From Paracoccaceae bacterium (GTDB lineage Bacteria; Pseudomonadota; Alphaproteobacteria; Rhodobacterales; Rhodobacteraceae), in contig JAQWQJ010000010.1 in the NCBI GenBank assembly GCA_029244725.1, positions 1 through 61,069 on the forward strand: a DNA stretch of 61,069 bases, given 5' to 3'. The position numbers and the translations under genes are program-made. The notes under the pieces were generated by a model, which saw only the letters and a program-made list of their open reading frames with translations, searched no databases and was not told where the DNA came from. This document shows, one piece after another, positions 16,749 through 25,055 of this stretch. Numbering within the stretch: position 1 is the first letter of the stretch; the number at the start of each line of letters is the position of its first letter.

Positions 16749-17843
16749 CTAAAGATCCAATAGATCGGTGTTTCCCGTTTGAGCCAAAGCTACGTTGATT
16801 TCGTCGCTGAAGACGTCCCAGAGTTGTGCGAGGCCTTTTTCTCCTGCGGCGGCGATTGCAAATTGCAGGGAGCGGCCAAAGAAGGTGAAGTCTGCCCCGG
16901 ACGCGAGCGCTTTGAGGGCGTCTTCGCCTGAGCGTAATCCGCTGTCAAAGAAGATTGGAAAGTCCGGGCCTAGTGCTTTGCGTATTTCTGGTAGCTGCGC
17001 GAATGGGGACGGCGCGCTTTCAAGCTGACGCGAGCCATGGCTTGAGACTTGGATTGCGTCGACACCCGCGGTTTTGAGCGCGACAGCATCTTCAACGTCC
17101 AGCACGCCTTTAACAACTAGGTTGCCTGACCACATGTCTCGTATTTGCGCCAAGGTGTCCCATGTTGCACGCGCTCGGCTTTCGGTGCGGTCAAATTCAA
17201 ACCCATCCATCAGAAAGTTTGCCATCTGAGGAGCGCCGGCCGCAAGGGATGTCAGCGACCATCTGGGGTGTAGAGCGAAGTCGATGAACTGTTTTGGACC
17301 GATCTTGAAGGGCATTTTAAAGCCATGGCGCAATTCACGTGGTCTGCGACCAACTTCGGGCACGTCAACGGTCAGAACCAACGTTTCGTAGCCCGCAGCC
17401 TTCGCCCGCTCTACCAGTTTGAACGTGCCGGATCCATCGCCACTGAAGTACAGCTGGAACCAAGCATTGCCCTGAGCAACTTCGATGATCTTTTCCATGG
17501 GCGTCGAAGCCACGGTTGATACGCCATGTGGAATATCAAAACGCGCTGCCAGACGCGCCAACATCAAGTCTGCCCCAGGAGCAGACAGGTTGCACATCCC
17601 CATCGGCGCGATGCCAAACGGGCGCTGTGCGGTTTTGCCAAACAGCGTTGTGGACAGCGATCTCTGACTAACGTCTCGCAAAATACGCGGACGCAGCGTC
17701 ATAGCATCAAGGGCGGCACGATTGCGCGCCGCCCCTGTTTCGGCCCCAGCGGAGCCATCAATATAGTCAAACACCATCCACGGCAGACGCCGCTTCGCCA
17801 AACGACGGGCATCCTCGGAGCTATGGATGGCTGACGCGCCCAT
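16749..17843 (-). CDS. FMN-dependent 2-hydroxyacid dehydrogenase, candidate sulfolactate dehydrogenase
   Basis: The protein has 364 residues and belongs to the LldD / glycolate oxidase family. It has the FMN-binding N-terminal block (FGIAPMGMCNL), the lysine in VVKGVLDVEDA, the catalytic His269 and substrate-binding Arg272 in SSHGSRQLESAPS, and the FMN phosphate site DSGLRSGEDALKAL. It is the last gene of the operon and is coupled to the sulfopyruvate decarboxylase beta gene. The context strongly suggests that its substrate is 3-sulfolactate, oxidised to sulfopyruvate. The known sulfolactate dehydrogenases of this step (SlcC, ComC, the membrane enzyme SlcD) cannot be compared here without a search. 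An ordinary lactate dehydrogenase is the alternative. Confidence 0.78.
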   Translation of the reverse strand: MGASAIHSSEDARRLAKRRLPWMVFDYIDGSAGAETGAARNRAALDAMTLRPRILRDVSQRSLSTTLFGKTAQRPFGIAPMGMCNLSAPGADLMLARLAARFDIPHGVSTVASTPMEKIIEVAQGNAWFQLYFSGDGSGTFKLVERAKAAGYETLVLTVDVPEVGRRPRELRHGFKMPFKIGPKQFIDFALHPRWSLTSLAAGAPQMANFLMDGFEFDRTESRARATWDTLAQIRDMWSGNLVVKGVLDVEDAVALKTAGVDAIQVSSHGSRQLESAPSPFAQLPEIRKALGPDFPIFFDSGLRSGEDALKALASGADFTFFGRSLQFAIAAAGEKGLAQLWDVFSDEINVALAQTGNTDLLDL

Positions 17844-18397
17844 CAGGCTTTGACAGCTTCCATGAAGCGGTGGCGGATCACGACCGGATCCAAAGTGATA
17901 ACTGGCAACTTGATGTTACCGCTGTCGCATTTGCACACGATGATTGTCATCTCGTCGCTGTCGATAGCGCTTTGCAGCACTGGACCAAGGTCCTTGTCCT
18001 GCACTTCGATCACGTTGTCACAACCACAAGCTTTTGCCACCGCAGTCAGGGATGTCTTCTGGCCTGCATAGGTCGGCTGATCACCGGTCGAGCCATAAGA
18101 CCCGTTGTCGATGATCAAAAGTGTGTAGTTGCCAGTCGCGTTGTTGGCGATGGTGGGCAATGTGCCAAGGTTGGTCAGAACCGAGCCGTCTCCGTCGATT
18201 GAGATAACCGGTTTGTCTTGCGCCAAAGCCAAGCCAAAGCCGATTGACGACGATAGACCCATCGTGCCGAGCATGTAGAAATTGGTCGGTTGATCGTCAA
18301 TCATGTGCAGCTCTTGGCTTGGAAGGCCAATATTGCAAACAACAAGGTGATCACGGATGATCGGGGCGATTTCTTTAAGGATTTCTGAACGGATCAT
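17843..18397 (-). CDS. comE: Sulfopyruvate decarboxylase, beta (TPP-binding) subunit
   Basis: The protein has 184 residues from ATG 18397, which overlaps the alpha-subunit stop as ATGA; an upstream GTG-type start at 18418 is less likely. It carries the thiamine diphosphate motif, starting GDGS near residue 69 and ending at the LLIIDNGSYGSTGDQ segment. NIGLPSQEL and GTMGLSSSIGFGLALA are typical of ComE. With the alpha subunit it decarboxylates sulfopyruvate to sulfoacetaldehyde. The next gene probably supplies sulfopyruvate. Confidence 0.88.
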   Translation of the reverse strand: MIRSEILKEIAPIIRDHLVVCNIGLPSQELHMIDDQPTNFYMLGTMGLSSSIGFGLALAQDKPVISIDGDGSVLTNLGTLPTIANNATGNYTLLIIDNGSYGSTGDQPTYAGQKTSLTAVAKACGCDNVIEVQDKDLGPVLQSAIDSDEMTIIVCKCDSGNIKLPVITLDPVVIRHRFMEAVKA

Positions 18398-18900
18398 TGG
18401 TCGCCGTAGCCTCCCCAAAAGTTGGCATCTGTTAGGATGGCCACAGGTTTGTTGCTCATGAATGTGTATTTCAGGATGTTATCCAACTCTTCAACGTCCT
18501 TCTGCCAGTGGAAGTGGAACGTAGGAATGTTCAGCTGGGCCAAAAGCGCTTTTGTGTGCACGGCCATTTCAACCTGACACGCAACAGGCTCACGCAGCTC
18601 ACCGCGATACGAGATTAGCATCGGCAAAGGCATCCGGTAAAACTGTGTCAGCGTCGCCAAAGTATTGATCGTCACTCCGATCGCTGTGTTCTGCATGATG
18701 ATTGCTGGACGCTTGCCGCCCATGAACGCGCCGGCACATAGGCCCATGCCTTCGTCTTCTTTGTTCGATGGAATGTGGAAGATATCATCACGAACGTCGA
18801 TCTCTTCAATCACACCGGCAAGCTGCTTGCACGGCACTGTTGTGACAAAAGATACATCGTTCGCAACAAGATCATCTGCGATCTTCTTGTCTATATTCAT
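18394..18900 (-). CDS. comD: Sulfopyruvate decarboxylase, alpha subunit
   Basis: The protein has 168 residues. It matches the TPP-enzyme N-terminal domain of ComD: FVTTVPCKQLAGVIEEI, SNKEDEGMGLCAGAFMGG with the catalytic glutamate, and IMQNTAIGVTINTLATLTQFYRMPLPMLISYRGE. It is a separate subunit, as in archaea and roseobacters, and is translationally coupled to comE. It acts in the cytoplasm on sulfopyruvate made from sulfolactate. Confidence 0.88.
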   Translation of the reverse strand: MNIDKKIADDLVANDVSFVTTVPCKQLAGVIEEIDVRDDIFHIPSNKEDEGMGLCAGAFMGGKRPAIIMQNTAIGVTINTLATLTQFYRMPLPMLISYRGELREPVACQVEMAVHTKALLAQLNIPTFHFHWQKDVEELDNILKYTFMSNKPVAILTDANFWGGYGDQ

Positions 18901-18924
18901 AGTTGGGTTTCCTAGTTTTTAAAT

Positions 18925-19335
18925 TTAGCAATCTCGGTGGACATGAACCGCACAAGGCGCATGTCGAACGACACGTGCGGCGGTTGAGCCGATTAGATAG
19001 GTGCTCAGGCCCGGTTTATGTGATCCGATTACGATACAATCGAAGTCGTTGGCGTTGGCGTATTCGATGATAGTCCGATACGCATGACCGCGTGCAATTT
19101 CGGTTTTTATCCCGTCCAAGCCCGATGTTTTTTCTTCAAGAACTTGTTTGGCGCGCGCAAGACCTTCAGCGATCAGATCTTCACCGAGGTAAGCATTCAC
19201 AGCACCCTGAGGAAGTTCATAAACATGCAGAGCGGTAATTTCGCTAGCCGAGCCAGCCAACGACTTCGCGATGGCCAACGTCTTCTCGGATACACCATGG
19301 TCCAACGCCATTGGTACGAGGATTTTCTTATACAT
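18925..19335 (-). CDS. UspA-family universal stress protein
   Basis: The protein has 136 residues from ATG 19335 with a TTAGGAGA site; the frame extends to 19410, but only inside the preceding gene. It has the UspA fold: YKKILVPMALDHGVSEKTL at the N-terminus, ITALHVYELP, and the ATP-binding motif VIGSHKPGLSTYLIGSTAARVVRHAPCAV with the G-2x-G-9x-G-S/T spacing. It lies in the middle of the DHPS operon between the zinc dehydrogenase and the decarboxylase, which is an unusual place for it. Its role there is unknown. Confidence 0.88.
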   Translation of the reverse strand: MYKKILVPMALDHGVSEKTLAIAKSLAGSASEITALHVYELPQGAVNAYLGEDLIAEGLARAKQVLEEKTSGLDGIKTEIARGHAYRTIIEYANANDFDCIVIGSHKPGLSTYLIGSTAARVVRHAPCAVHVHRDC

Positions 19336-19348
19336 AATCTCTCCTAAC

Positions 19349-20329
19349 TTATGCCCACGGATCAAGAACGATTTTTGGAACAGGCGTTCTCCCTGCGCGT
19401 ATATCTGCAAAGGCGCCTGCGCCCTTTGTTAAGGATCTAACATCAATCCAATTCAAGGCACCAAGTCGCCCGTCAAACAGAGCGGCGCAAGTGTCACGGA
19501 AGTCTTGAGCGGTGTAGGTGTATGTGCCCACAAACGTAATTTCTTGCAGCGTTAAGCGTCTGACGTCGACGCCCCCGGCGTTGTCTCCCAACCCGACATG
19601 CGCAATCACACCGCCCGGCGCTACGCGTTCGGATGCTAAGGCGCGTGTCGCCGAGAACCCCACAGCATCGACCACAATAGAGGCCGGCGCAGTTGCTTCG
19701 CTAACAACCTTTTGACCGCATTTGTCTTCTAGATACGTGCGTCGATTTTCGTTTGGCTCAACGATTTCAACTTGCTGAACACCCATGGCCGTAAGCGCAA
19801 GTGCCGCCGCCAAACCAATGGCGCCACCACCGATCACCAAGGCAGATCGCTCCATTGATGGATGGAGCGCTTCAAGAGCCAGTCGCGCTGCGTGCCAACT
19901 GACCGCCAATGGCTCTGCCAGGGCAGCTTTCTCAAGAGAGACATGGTCGGGAACCGTCACCAAATTGCTGTCAGGCATTGTGATAAACTGGGCAAACGCC
20001 CCTTCCCGCGGTTGCATCGAGATTATTTGACGCGTCGGGCATAGGTTTTCACGGCCACCTGTACAGTACGTACAGGTACCACAGGTCACCAGCGGGTTTA
20101 CGGTTACACGTCGACCATCCAGAGAGCCGCCGACAATCGTGCCAGCAGCTTCATGCCCAAGAATTAATGGGGCCGGACGTCGGTCATCATGGCCAAGATA
20201 TGCGTGCATATCCGACCCACAAATGCCCACGGCCTCGACCTTTATCAGGTGCTCACCAGTATTGGGAACCGGATCTGGCATGTCGCGAAAGTTTAGCGTT
20301 TCTACGCCATCATAAACGAGTGCTTTCAT
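19349..20329 (-). CDS. Zinc-type alcohol dehydrogenase, HpsP/HpsO-like
   Basis: The protein has 326 residues starting MKALVYDG at 20329, where ATG overlaps the SDR stop as ATGA. Catalytic zinc ligands are visible in VGICGSDMH (Cys) and LGHEAAG (His-Glu). The structural zinc site has four cysteines in CGTCTYCTGGRENLC. The NAD-binding motif is GGGAIGLAAA. It is placed between the SDR and the UspA gene. In the DHPS pathway, two dehydrogenases (HpsO and HpsP) interconvert (S)- and (R)-DHPS through the 2-keto compound; this gene and its SDR neighbour are the natural pair. Which one is HpsO and which HpsP is not decided here. Confidence 0.8.
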   Translation of the reverse strand: MKALVYDGVETLNFRDMPDPVPNTGEHLIKVEAVGICGSDMHAYLGHDDRRPAPLILGHEAAGTIVGGSLDGRRVTVNPLVTCGTCTYCTGGRENLCPTRQIISMQPREGAFAQFITMPDSNLVTVPDHVSLEKAALAEPLAVSWHAARLALEALHPSMERSALVIGGGAIGLAAALALTAMGVQQVEIVEPNENRRTYLEDKCGQKVVSEATAPASIVVDAVGFSATRALASERVAPGGVIAHVGLGDNAGGVDVRRLTLQEITFVGTYTYTAQDFRDTCAALFDGRLGALNWIDVRSLTKGAGAFADIRAGRTPVPKIVLDPWA

Positions 20330-21087
20330 TTGGCTGTAAACCCTCCGTCGACCATAAGAACCTGACCCGTCACATAGCTGGACGCGTCTGAGCATAAAAA
20401 TAACAAAGGACCGTCCATGTCTTGCATCCGTCCATTGCGACCAATGCAGGTTTGACCTGCGTTTCGCGCGGCGCGCTCAGGATCGTCAAACACCGCTTGG
20501 GTCAGCTCGGTCGGGAAAAAACCCGGTCCAATAGCATTTGCGTTGATACCATCCGGTGACCAAGCTTCGGCCATAGCGCGCGTCAGCTGACCAACGCCAG
20601 CTTTCGTCGCGCCGTAAGCTATGCCGCCCGGAAAGGCACGTGTCGTTTGCAGACTGGCAAAGTTGACGATGCGCCCCCAGCCCTTTTCCTTCATCGAAGG
20701 CACAAGGGCTTGGCTAAGGAAAAACGGAGCGGACAAATTAACCGCGAGGGTTTGATCCCAGTCTTCGGCCGTTACATCGTCGGCGGGCTGTCTTGTGTTG
20801 AGACCAGCCGCATGAACAATGATATCCGGCGCACCAAAAGGTGCAGACAGGTCACTGACAAGCTGCGCAGTTCCAGCCCGGTCCGTAATATCTGCAGCGA
20901 CCGACGCGCACGAGGCTCCGATCTCAGCACAAAGACTTTCCAGCGCTTCGGCCCGACGCGCAACGCCAACAACCTTGGCGCCAGCAGCCGCCAAAGCGAT
21001 GGCTGCTCGCCGACCAAGGCCGGAGCTTGCGCCAGTGACGCAAGCAACGCGACCCGTTAGATCGAAAAGGCTTTCTGGATCAGCCAT
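20326..21087 (-). CDS. Short-chain dehydrogenase/reductase, HpsO/HpsP-like
   Basis: The protein has 253 residues, a classical SDR. The cofactor motif TGASSGLG is near residues 18-25, VHAAG near 91-95, and the catalytic residues are Ser145, Tyr158 and Lys162 (YGATK). It overlaps the HpsN-like gene by 8 bases and the zinc dehydrogenase by 4. The genomic place suggests 2,3-dihydroxypropane-1-sulfonate 2-dehydrogenase activity, one half of the DHPS epimerising pair. The exact substrate cannot be read from the sequence. Confidence 0.8.
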   Translation of the reverse strand: MADPESLFDLTGRVACVTGASSGLGRRAAIALAAAGAKVVGVARRAEALESLCAEIGASCASVAADITDRAGTAQLVSDLSAPFGAPDIIVHAAGLNTRQPADDVTAEDWDQTLAVNLSAPFFLSQALVPSMKEKGWGRIVNFASLQTTRAFPGGIAYGATKAGVGQLTRAMAEAWSPDGINANAIGPGFFPTELTQAVFDDPERAARNAGQTCIGRNGRMQDMDGPLLFLCSDASSYVTGQVLMVDGGFTAK

Positions 21088-22387
21088 TTGCAGTCAGGTC
21101 AAAGGTTTCATCTGGGAAATACTTTGCCAAACGAACATCCGCAGCACGTGCGTGACCTTCCATTCCCTCAAGTCTGGAAATACGCGCTGTTGCTTCGGCT
21201 ACACGCTTGGAAGCAACACGTGTTGTGCGCTGCCACGTGACGATTTTCATGTACTTATGTACGCTAAGACCACCCGTGTAACCCGCAGCGCCCGAAGTCG
21301 GCAGCACGTGGTTCGTACCGGATGCTTTGTCGCCATAAGATACGGTTGTTTCTTCACCAAGGAACAAAGAACCATAGCATGTCAGGCGCTCAAGCCACCA
21401 ATCAAGATCATCCGCCTGAACAGTCAGATGCTCTGGAGCATAGCTGTCTGACGTTGCAGCCATTTCTTCGCGGTCAGCACAAAGAATGACTTCAGCATAA
21501 TCACGCCACGCAGCAAAGGCATTCTCACGGTTCAACTCTGGAAGATCTTCGATAAGACCCGGAACCAAATCCATGACTTTCTCGGCCAGCGCACGATCAT
21601 CCGTAACCAACCAAACCGGCGAGTTGTAACCGTGCTCAGCCTGCGAGACCAAATCGGTCGCAACAATATGCGCATCAGCAGTTTTGTCCGCAAGCACAAG
21701 GCTGTCAGTCGGACCCGCAATCATGTCAATTCCAACGCGGCCAAACAAAATCCGCTTCGCTTCAGCAACAAACTGGTTTCCAGGTCCAACAAGAATGTTG
21801 GCTTTCGGAAGACCAAAAAGACCAAAGGTCATCGCAGCAACACCCTGAACGCCACCCATGGCAAGGATCTTGTCTGCGCCGCAAATATGCGCGGCATAAA
21901 CGATCGCCGGTGCAACGCCAACTTCAGGGCGTGGAGGCGAACAGGCCGTAATGTGACGGCAACCAGCCACTTTAGCAGTCGTAACAGTCATAATGGCCGA
22001 AGCGATGTGGCTATAACGCCCACCAGGAACATAACAACCAGCCGCATCAACAGGCATCGCCTTTTGACCAGCCACAAAACCCGGCTCAATTTCCATCTCA
22101 ACATTGGTCAACGTCGACTTTTGCGTCTCGGCAAACCGCTTCACATTGTCATGCGCAAAACGAATGTCAGCCTTAAGCTTCTCAGGAACCAGCGCACACG
22201 CCGCTTCAATCTCTTCCGCTGTCAGAAGAACATTCCCCTCGTACTGATCAAACTTAGCAGCATACTCCATCGCAGCCGCGTCACCGCCAGCCTCAATCGC
22301 AGACAATATCCCACTCACAATCTCATGCGTCTTCGTCGCATCAGACTCAGCAGTCAACGTCGCCTTCTTTAGATATTCAACAGTCAT
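21080..22387 (-). CDS. hpsN: Sulfopropanediol 3-dehydrogenase (HpsN), histidinol dehydrogenase family
   Basis: The protein has 435 residues and is a paralogue of HisD. Shared features: the zinc and substrate loops SQAEHG, SYAPEHL and GGVQGVAAMTFG. The HisD substrate loop normally reads AGPSE; here it is IAGPTDS, a feature I associate with HpsN-type proteins. C-terminal residues SGTNHVLPT and GGLSVHKYMK are retained. No his genes are nearby. It would oxidise (R)-DHPS twice at C3 to give (R)-sulfolactate. Neighbours (SDR, Zn-dehydrogenase, ComDE, TRAP) strongly support this. Confidence 0.85.
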   Translation of the reverse strand: MTVEYLKKATLTAESDATKTHEIVSGILSAIEAGGDAAAMEYAAKFDQYEGNVLLTAEEIEAACALVPEKLKADIRFAHDNVKRFAETQKSTLTNVEMEIEPGFVAGQKAMPVDAAGCYVPGGRYSHIASAIMTVTTAKVAGCRHITACSPPRPEVGVAPAIVYAAHICGADKILAMGGVQGVAAMTFGLFGLPKANILVGPGNQFVAEAKRILFGRVGIDMIAGPTDSLVLADKTADAHIVATDLVSQAEHGYNSPVWLVTDDRALAEKVMDLVPGLIEDLPELNRENAFAAWRDYAEVILCADREEMAATSDSYAPEHLTVQADDLDWWLERLTCYGSLFLGEETTVSYGDKASGTNHVLPTSGAAGYTGGLSVHKYMKIVTWQRTTRVASKRVAEATARISRLEGMEGHARAADVRLAKYFPDETFDLTANG

Positions 22388-22401
22388 TAGTAACTCCGTT
22401 T

Positions 22402-22440
22402 TCCCACCCCAGAGATCAACCTTTGGTCTCCAGAGTGGGA
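22402..22440 (-). terminator. Intra-operon hairpin upstream of hpsN
   Basis: TCCCAC at 22402-22407 pairs with GTGGGA at 22435-22440, with a second inner stem between AGAGA and TCTC. It lies between the TRAP membrane subunit gene and hpsN. It may attenuate transcription or stabilise the mRNA; no long T run follows on the minus strand. Confidence 0.4.
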
Positions 22441-22470
22441 TTAAATATTGCTTAAATTTGCATTAGTCTA

Positions 22471-24942
22471 TTAGCCCGACATTACTCTTGGCAGCCAAAG
22501 AACTAGCTGAGGGAAGAGGAATAGCAGTGTCAAACCAAGCAGTTGGACCAGCATGAATTGCATCATACCAAGATAAATGTCCTTGAGATCCCAATTCGGC
22601 ACAACGCCCTTAAGGAAGTACGCCGAAAGAGCGACCGGAGGCGACAACCATGCAGTTTGCAAGTTCACCGCAACCAGAATGCCGAACCAAACCATGAGGT
22701 CGTAACGCTCTAGTCCGTACAAGTCCAAGGCTGCCACGGTTGGCAATAGAATTGGAACAACAATCAATACGATTGGAACCCATTCCAAAGGCCACCCGAG
22801 TAGGAAGATCAGTGCCATAACCAAGAGCAAGATAAGATAGGGCGACATATCTAGGCCCAGTAACATCTCAGTCATCATTTTTGGCGTTCCAAGTGCACTA
22901 AATTCTGCGCCGTAGAAGTTCGATGCAGCCACAAGGAACATGATCAAAACCGTGATCTCTAGTGCCTTGATCAAGCTGTCAAAGAAGCTCGGGAACGTGA
23001 ATTTTCCGTAGCCGATCGAAAGTAAGATCGCTCCGAACGCGCCCATTGCTGCAGCTTCCGCTGGTGTAGCAAAGCCAAGAAGGATTGATCCCAAAGCAAA
23101 GGAAATCAGGATTGTAGGTGGCATCAGTCCGGCAAAGAACTCATCCCACAGGCTTGAGAAGTAAAAGCCGCCGTCTGCTTCTGGTTTGTAGATCGGAGAT
23201 GCCAAGTACGCCAACAGTACATTGAAGGCAGCAAAGACGATTGACCAGATTGGTAGGCTTCCGTCGACGCCGATGTTTGCGTAAATCATGTACAGATGGA
23301 ACAGTATTGCGAGCGGAAGAACGATGCGCAAAACGCTTAGTTTACGATATGCAGCATAGGCGAGAGCCACTGTTCCACTCAAGACGACTAGACCTCCGAA
23401 TGGGAGTAAGTCTCGAAACGCACCATCAATACTAAGGCCAAAGACACGACAGACAGTCAGAACGCCCAAACAGATCAGTGCAACCTCTGCGCCATAGTAA
23501 TTCGACGTATCAGGTTGATCTTCTTCGGCAAGGATTGGACCCAAGCTTGGGTCAAGCCAACAGCGTCCAAGGGTGTAAATCAGATAGAGTGAAGCCAATA
23601 TTGCACCCGGGATGAACGCACCACGGAATAGATCAAGTGTGGAAACTTCGAGAACTGGCCCCATTACGATCAACATGATCGAAGGTGGGATCAGGATGCC
23701 CAGTGTTCCGCCAGCGGTAATTGTACCGGCGGCAAGTTGAACGTTGTATCCTGAGCGGCTCATAGTTGCGCCGGCCATAATGCCTAGAAGCGTAACAGAC
23801 GCACCTACGATGCCAGTCGCCGCAGCAAAGATCGTCGCAACGATCAGGACCGCAATGAAAAGCGCACCACGAACGCGGGCCATGATCATCTGGATCGATG
23901 CGAACAAGCGCTCCATCAATCCAGCCGCTTCCATCACGATCCCCATAAGGACGAACAATGGAACGGCCATCAGCTGGTCATTCAGCATTGTGGAGTTTGT
24001 GTTCAAAGTCATCAACAGGGTCGTCAGTTTGAAGTTCGCACCCCAAATTCCGAAGACCATGGCTAGGAAGATCAAAGTGAACGAAATCGGAAATCCGATG
24101 AAGATCACAAAGAGCATCGCACCAAGCATGATCAATCCGATCGTCGCTTTATCAAGCGATGGGCGAACTTTCATCAGGTCCGTGAACCATTCGCCACCAG
24201 GTACGTAGTCAGGGGCAAAGATAGCAAGAACAAGCCAAATAAGGGCGACCAAGTAGACTGGTAGAGCGCGAACAAACAAACGTTCACGTTCCTTACCCAT
24301 CTTGTGGAAAGCTCGGAAAATTTCAGGGATACCCTGCAACATCAAGAGCGCACCACCGACTGGCATTGCCAAACGTGCTGGCCATAGTATTGGACCCCAC
24401 GCACTGTCGATCGCCATTGTCTCGCCCCTAGAGAACGCGAGCCACCAGAATTCAGAGGCAACAACAGTGAAAAAGATCATCGAAGGCATGAAGAACAGAA
24501 GATACAGCAACGCATCAACTGTCGCCTGAGTTTTGTCTGACCAATTACGGTAGAGGAAGTCGGCGCGAATATGGACGCCGCGCATCAGACCGTATCCAGC
24601 ACCCGCCATAAACAGTACGCCGGCAATCATCCGACTTGTGTCATAGACCCAAAGTGTCGGGCCAAGACCGAGAGAGCGCGCAAAGTCTTCGAAACCAGCG
24701 TTGGAAAGAATTGAGAATGAGTTGCGCGAGAGGACCTCAAACACAACAACCGCAATCAGCGGCACCATCAACAGAGATATGATTTGGCCGGCACGATAGT
24801 TCACAACGTCAATTGCCGCCGTGATCGGGCGCTGCCACGCTGTCATATCCTCTGGCGTTTCACCAGGAGCTTCGGATCGCCGTTCCGCAATCAGCTCGTC
24901 TGCAATTTCCAGATCTTCTGGATTTACCTCGTCTGCGGCCAT
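22471..24942 (-). CDS. Fused TRAP transporter membrane protein (DctQ-DctM)
   Basis: The protein has about 823 residues. The N-terminal 45 residues are acidic and cytoplasmic. Residues about 45-210 form a DctQ module with four helices. From about 235 onward comes a DctM module with family motifs AATGIVGASVTLLGIMAGATM and GGTLGILIPPSIMLIV, and at the C-terminus AVNLQTAWLSPPVALSAYFLKGV. The DctM part is about 590 residues instead of about 430 because of an extra block of helices around residues 490-590. ATG 24942 is preferred over 24948 for spacing to GGGAG. The substrate is presumably DHPS or isethionate, taken up with the DctP encoded just upstream. Confidence 0.88.
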   Translation of the reverse strand: MAADEVNPEDLEIADELIAERRSEAPGETPEDMTAWQRPITAAIDVVNYRAGQIISLLMVPLIAVVVFEVLSRNSFSILSNAGFEDFARSLGLGPTLWVYDTSRMIAGVLFMAGAGYGLMRGVHIRADFLYRNWSDKTQATVDALLYLLFFMPSMIFFTVVASEFWWLAFSRGETMAIDSAWGPILWPARLAMPVGGALLMLQGIPEIFRAFHKMGKERERLFVRALPVYLVALIWLVLAIFAPDYVPGGEWFTDLMKVRPSLDKATIGLIMLGAMLFVIFIGFPISFTLIFLAMVFGIWGANFKLTTLLMTLNTNSTMLNDQLMAVPLFVLMGIVMEAAGLMERLFASIQMIMARVRGALFIAVLIVATIFAAATGIVGASVTLLGIMAGATMSRSGYNVQLAAGTITAGGTLGILIPPSIMLIVMGPVLEVSTLDLFRGAFIPGAILASLYLIYTLGRCWLDPSLGPILAEEDQPDTSNYYGAEVALICLGVLTVCRVFGLSIDGAFRDLLPFGGLVVLSGTVALAYAAYRKLSVLRIVLPLAILFHLYMIYANIGVDGSLPIWSIVFAAFNVLLAYLASPIYKPEADGGFYFSSLWDEFFAGLMPPTILISFALGSILLGFATPAEAAAMGAFGAILLSIGYGKFTFPSFFDSLIKALEITVLIMFLVAASNFYGAEFSALGTPKMMTEMLLGLDMSPYLILLLVMALIFLLGWPLEWVPIVLIVVPILLPTVAALDLYGLERYDLMVWFGILVAVNLQTAWLSPPVALSAYFLKGVVPNWDLKDIYLGMMQFMLVQLLGLTLLFLFPQLVLWLPRVMSG

Positions 24943-25020
24943 CCCCATACTCCCATTTTGTTAGTGCCCTTGCGGGGCTTCATTTTTGAAAAAGGCAAAT
25001 GCCCTTGTCAAAAACGAAGT

Positions 25021-25042
25021 GCGGGGCCCCAAAGGGCCCCGC
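25021..25042 (-). terminator. Strong GC hairpin between dctP and dctQM
   Basis: GCGGGGCCC at 25021-25029 and GGGCCCCGC at 25034-25042 form a perfect 9-bp stem with a 4-base loop. On the minus strand a CGTTTTTG stretch follows. It sits 14 bases after the binding-protein stop. It is probably a partial terminator that keeps binding protein in excess over the membrane subunit. Confidence 0.75.
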
Positions 25043-25055
25043 AGCGAAGTCTGAA

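Noticed and set aside
21632-22372. Long open frame on the plus strand opposite hpsN (about 246 residues)
   Set aside because: The composition is rich in Arg, Asn and Thr with no recognisable motif, and it lies entirely antisense to a strongly conserved dehydrogenase gene. It is a by-product of codon use in hpsN.
21080-22387. Histidinol dehydrogenase HisD of histidine synthesis
   Set aside because: The substrate loop differs from HisD (GPTDS in place of GPSE), no his genes are adjacent, and the operon is for sulfonates.
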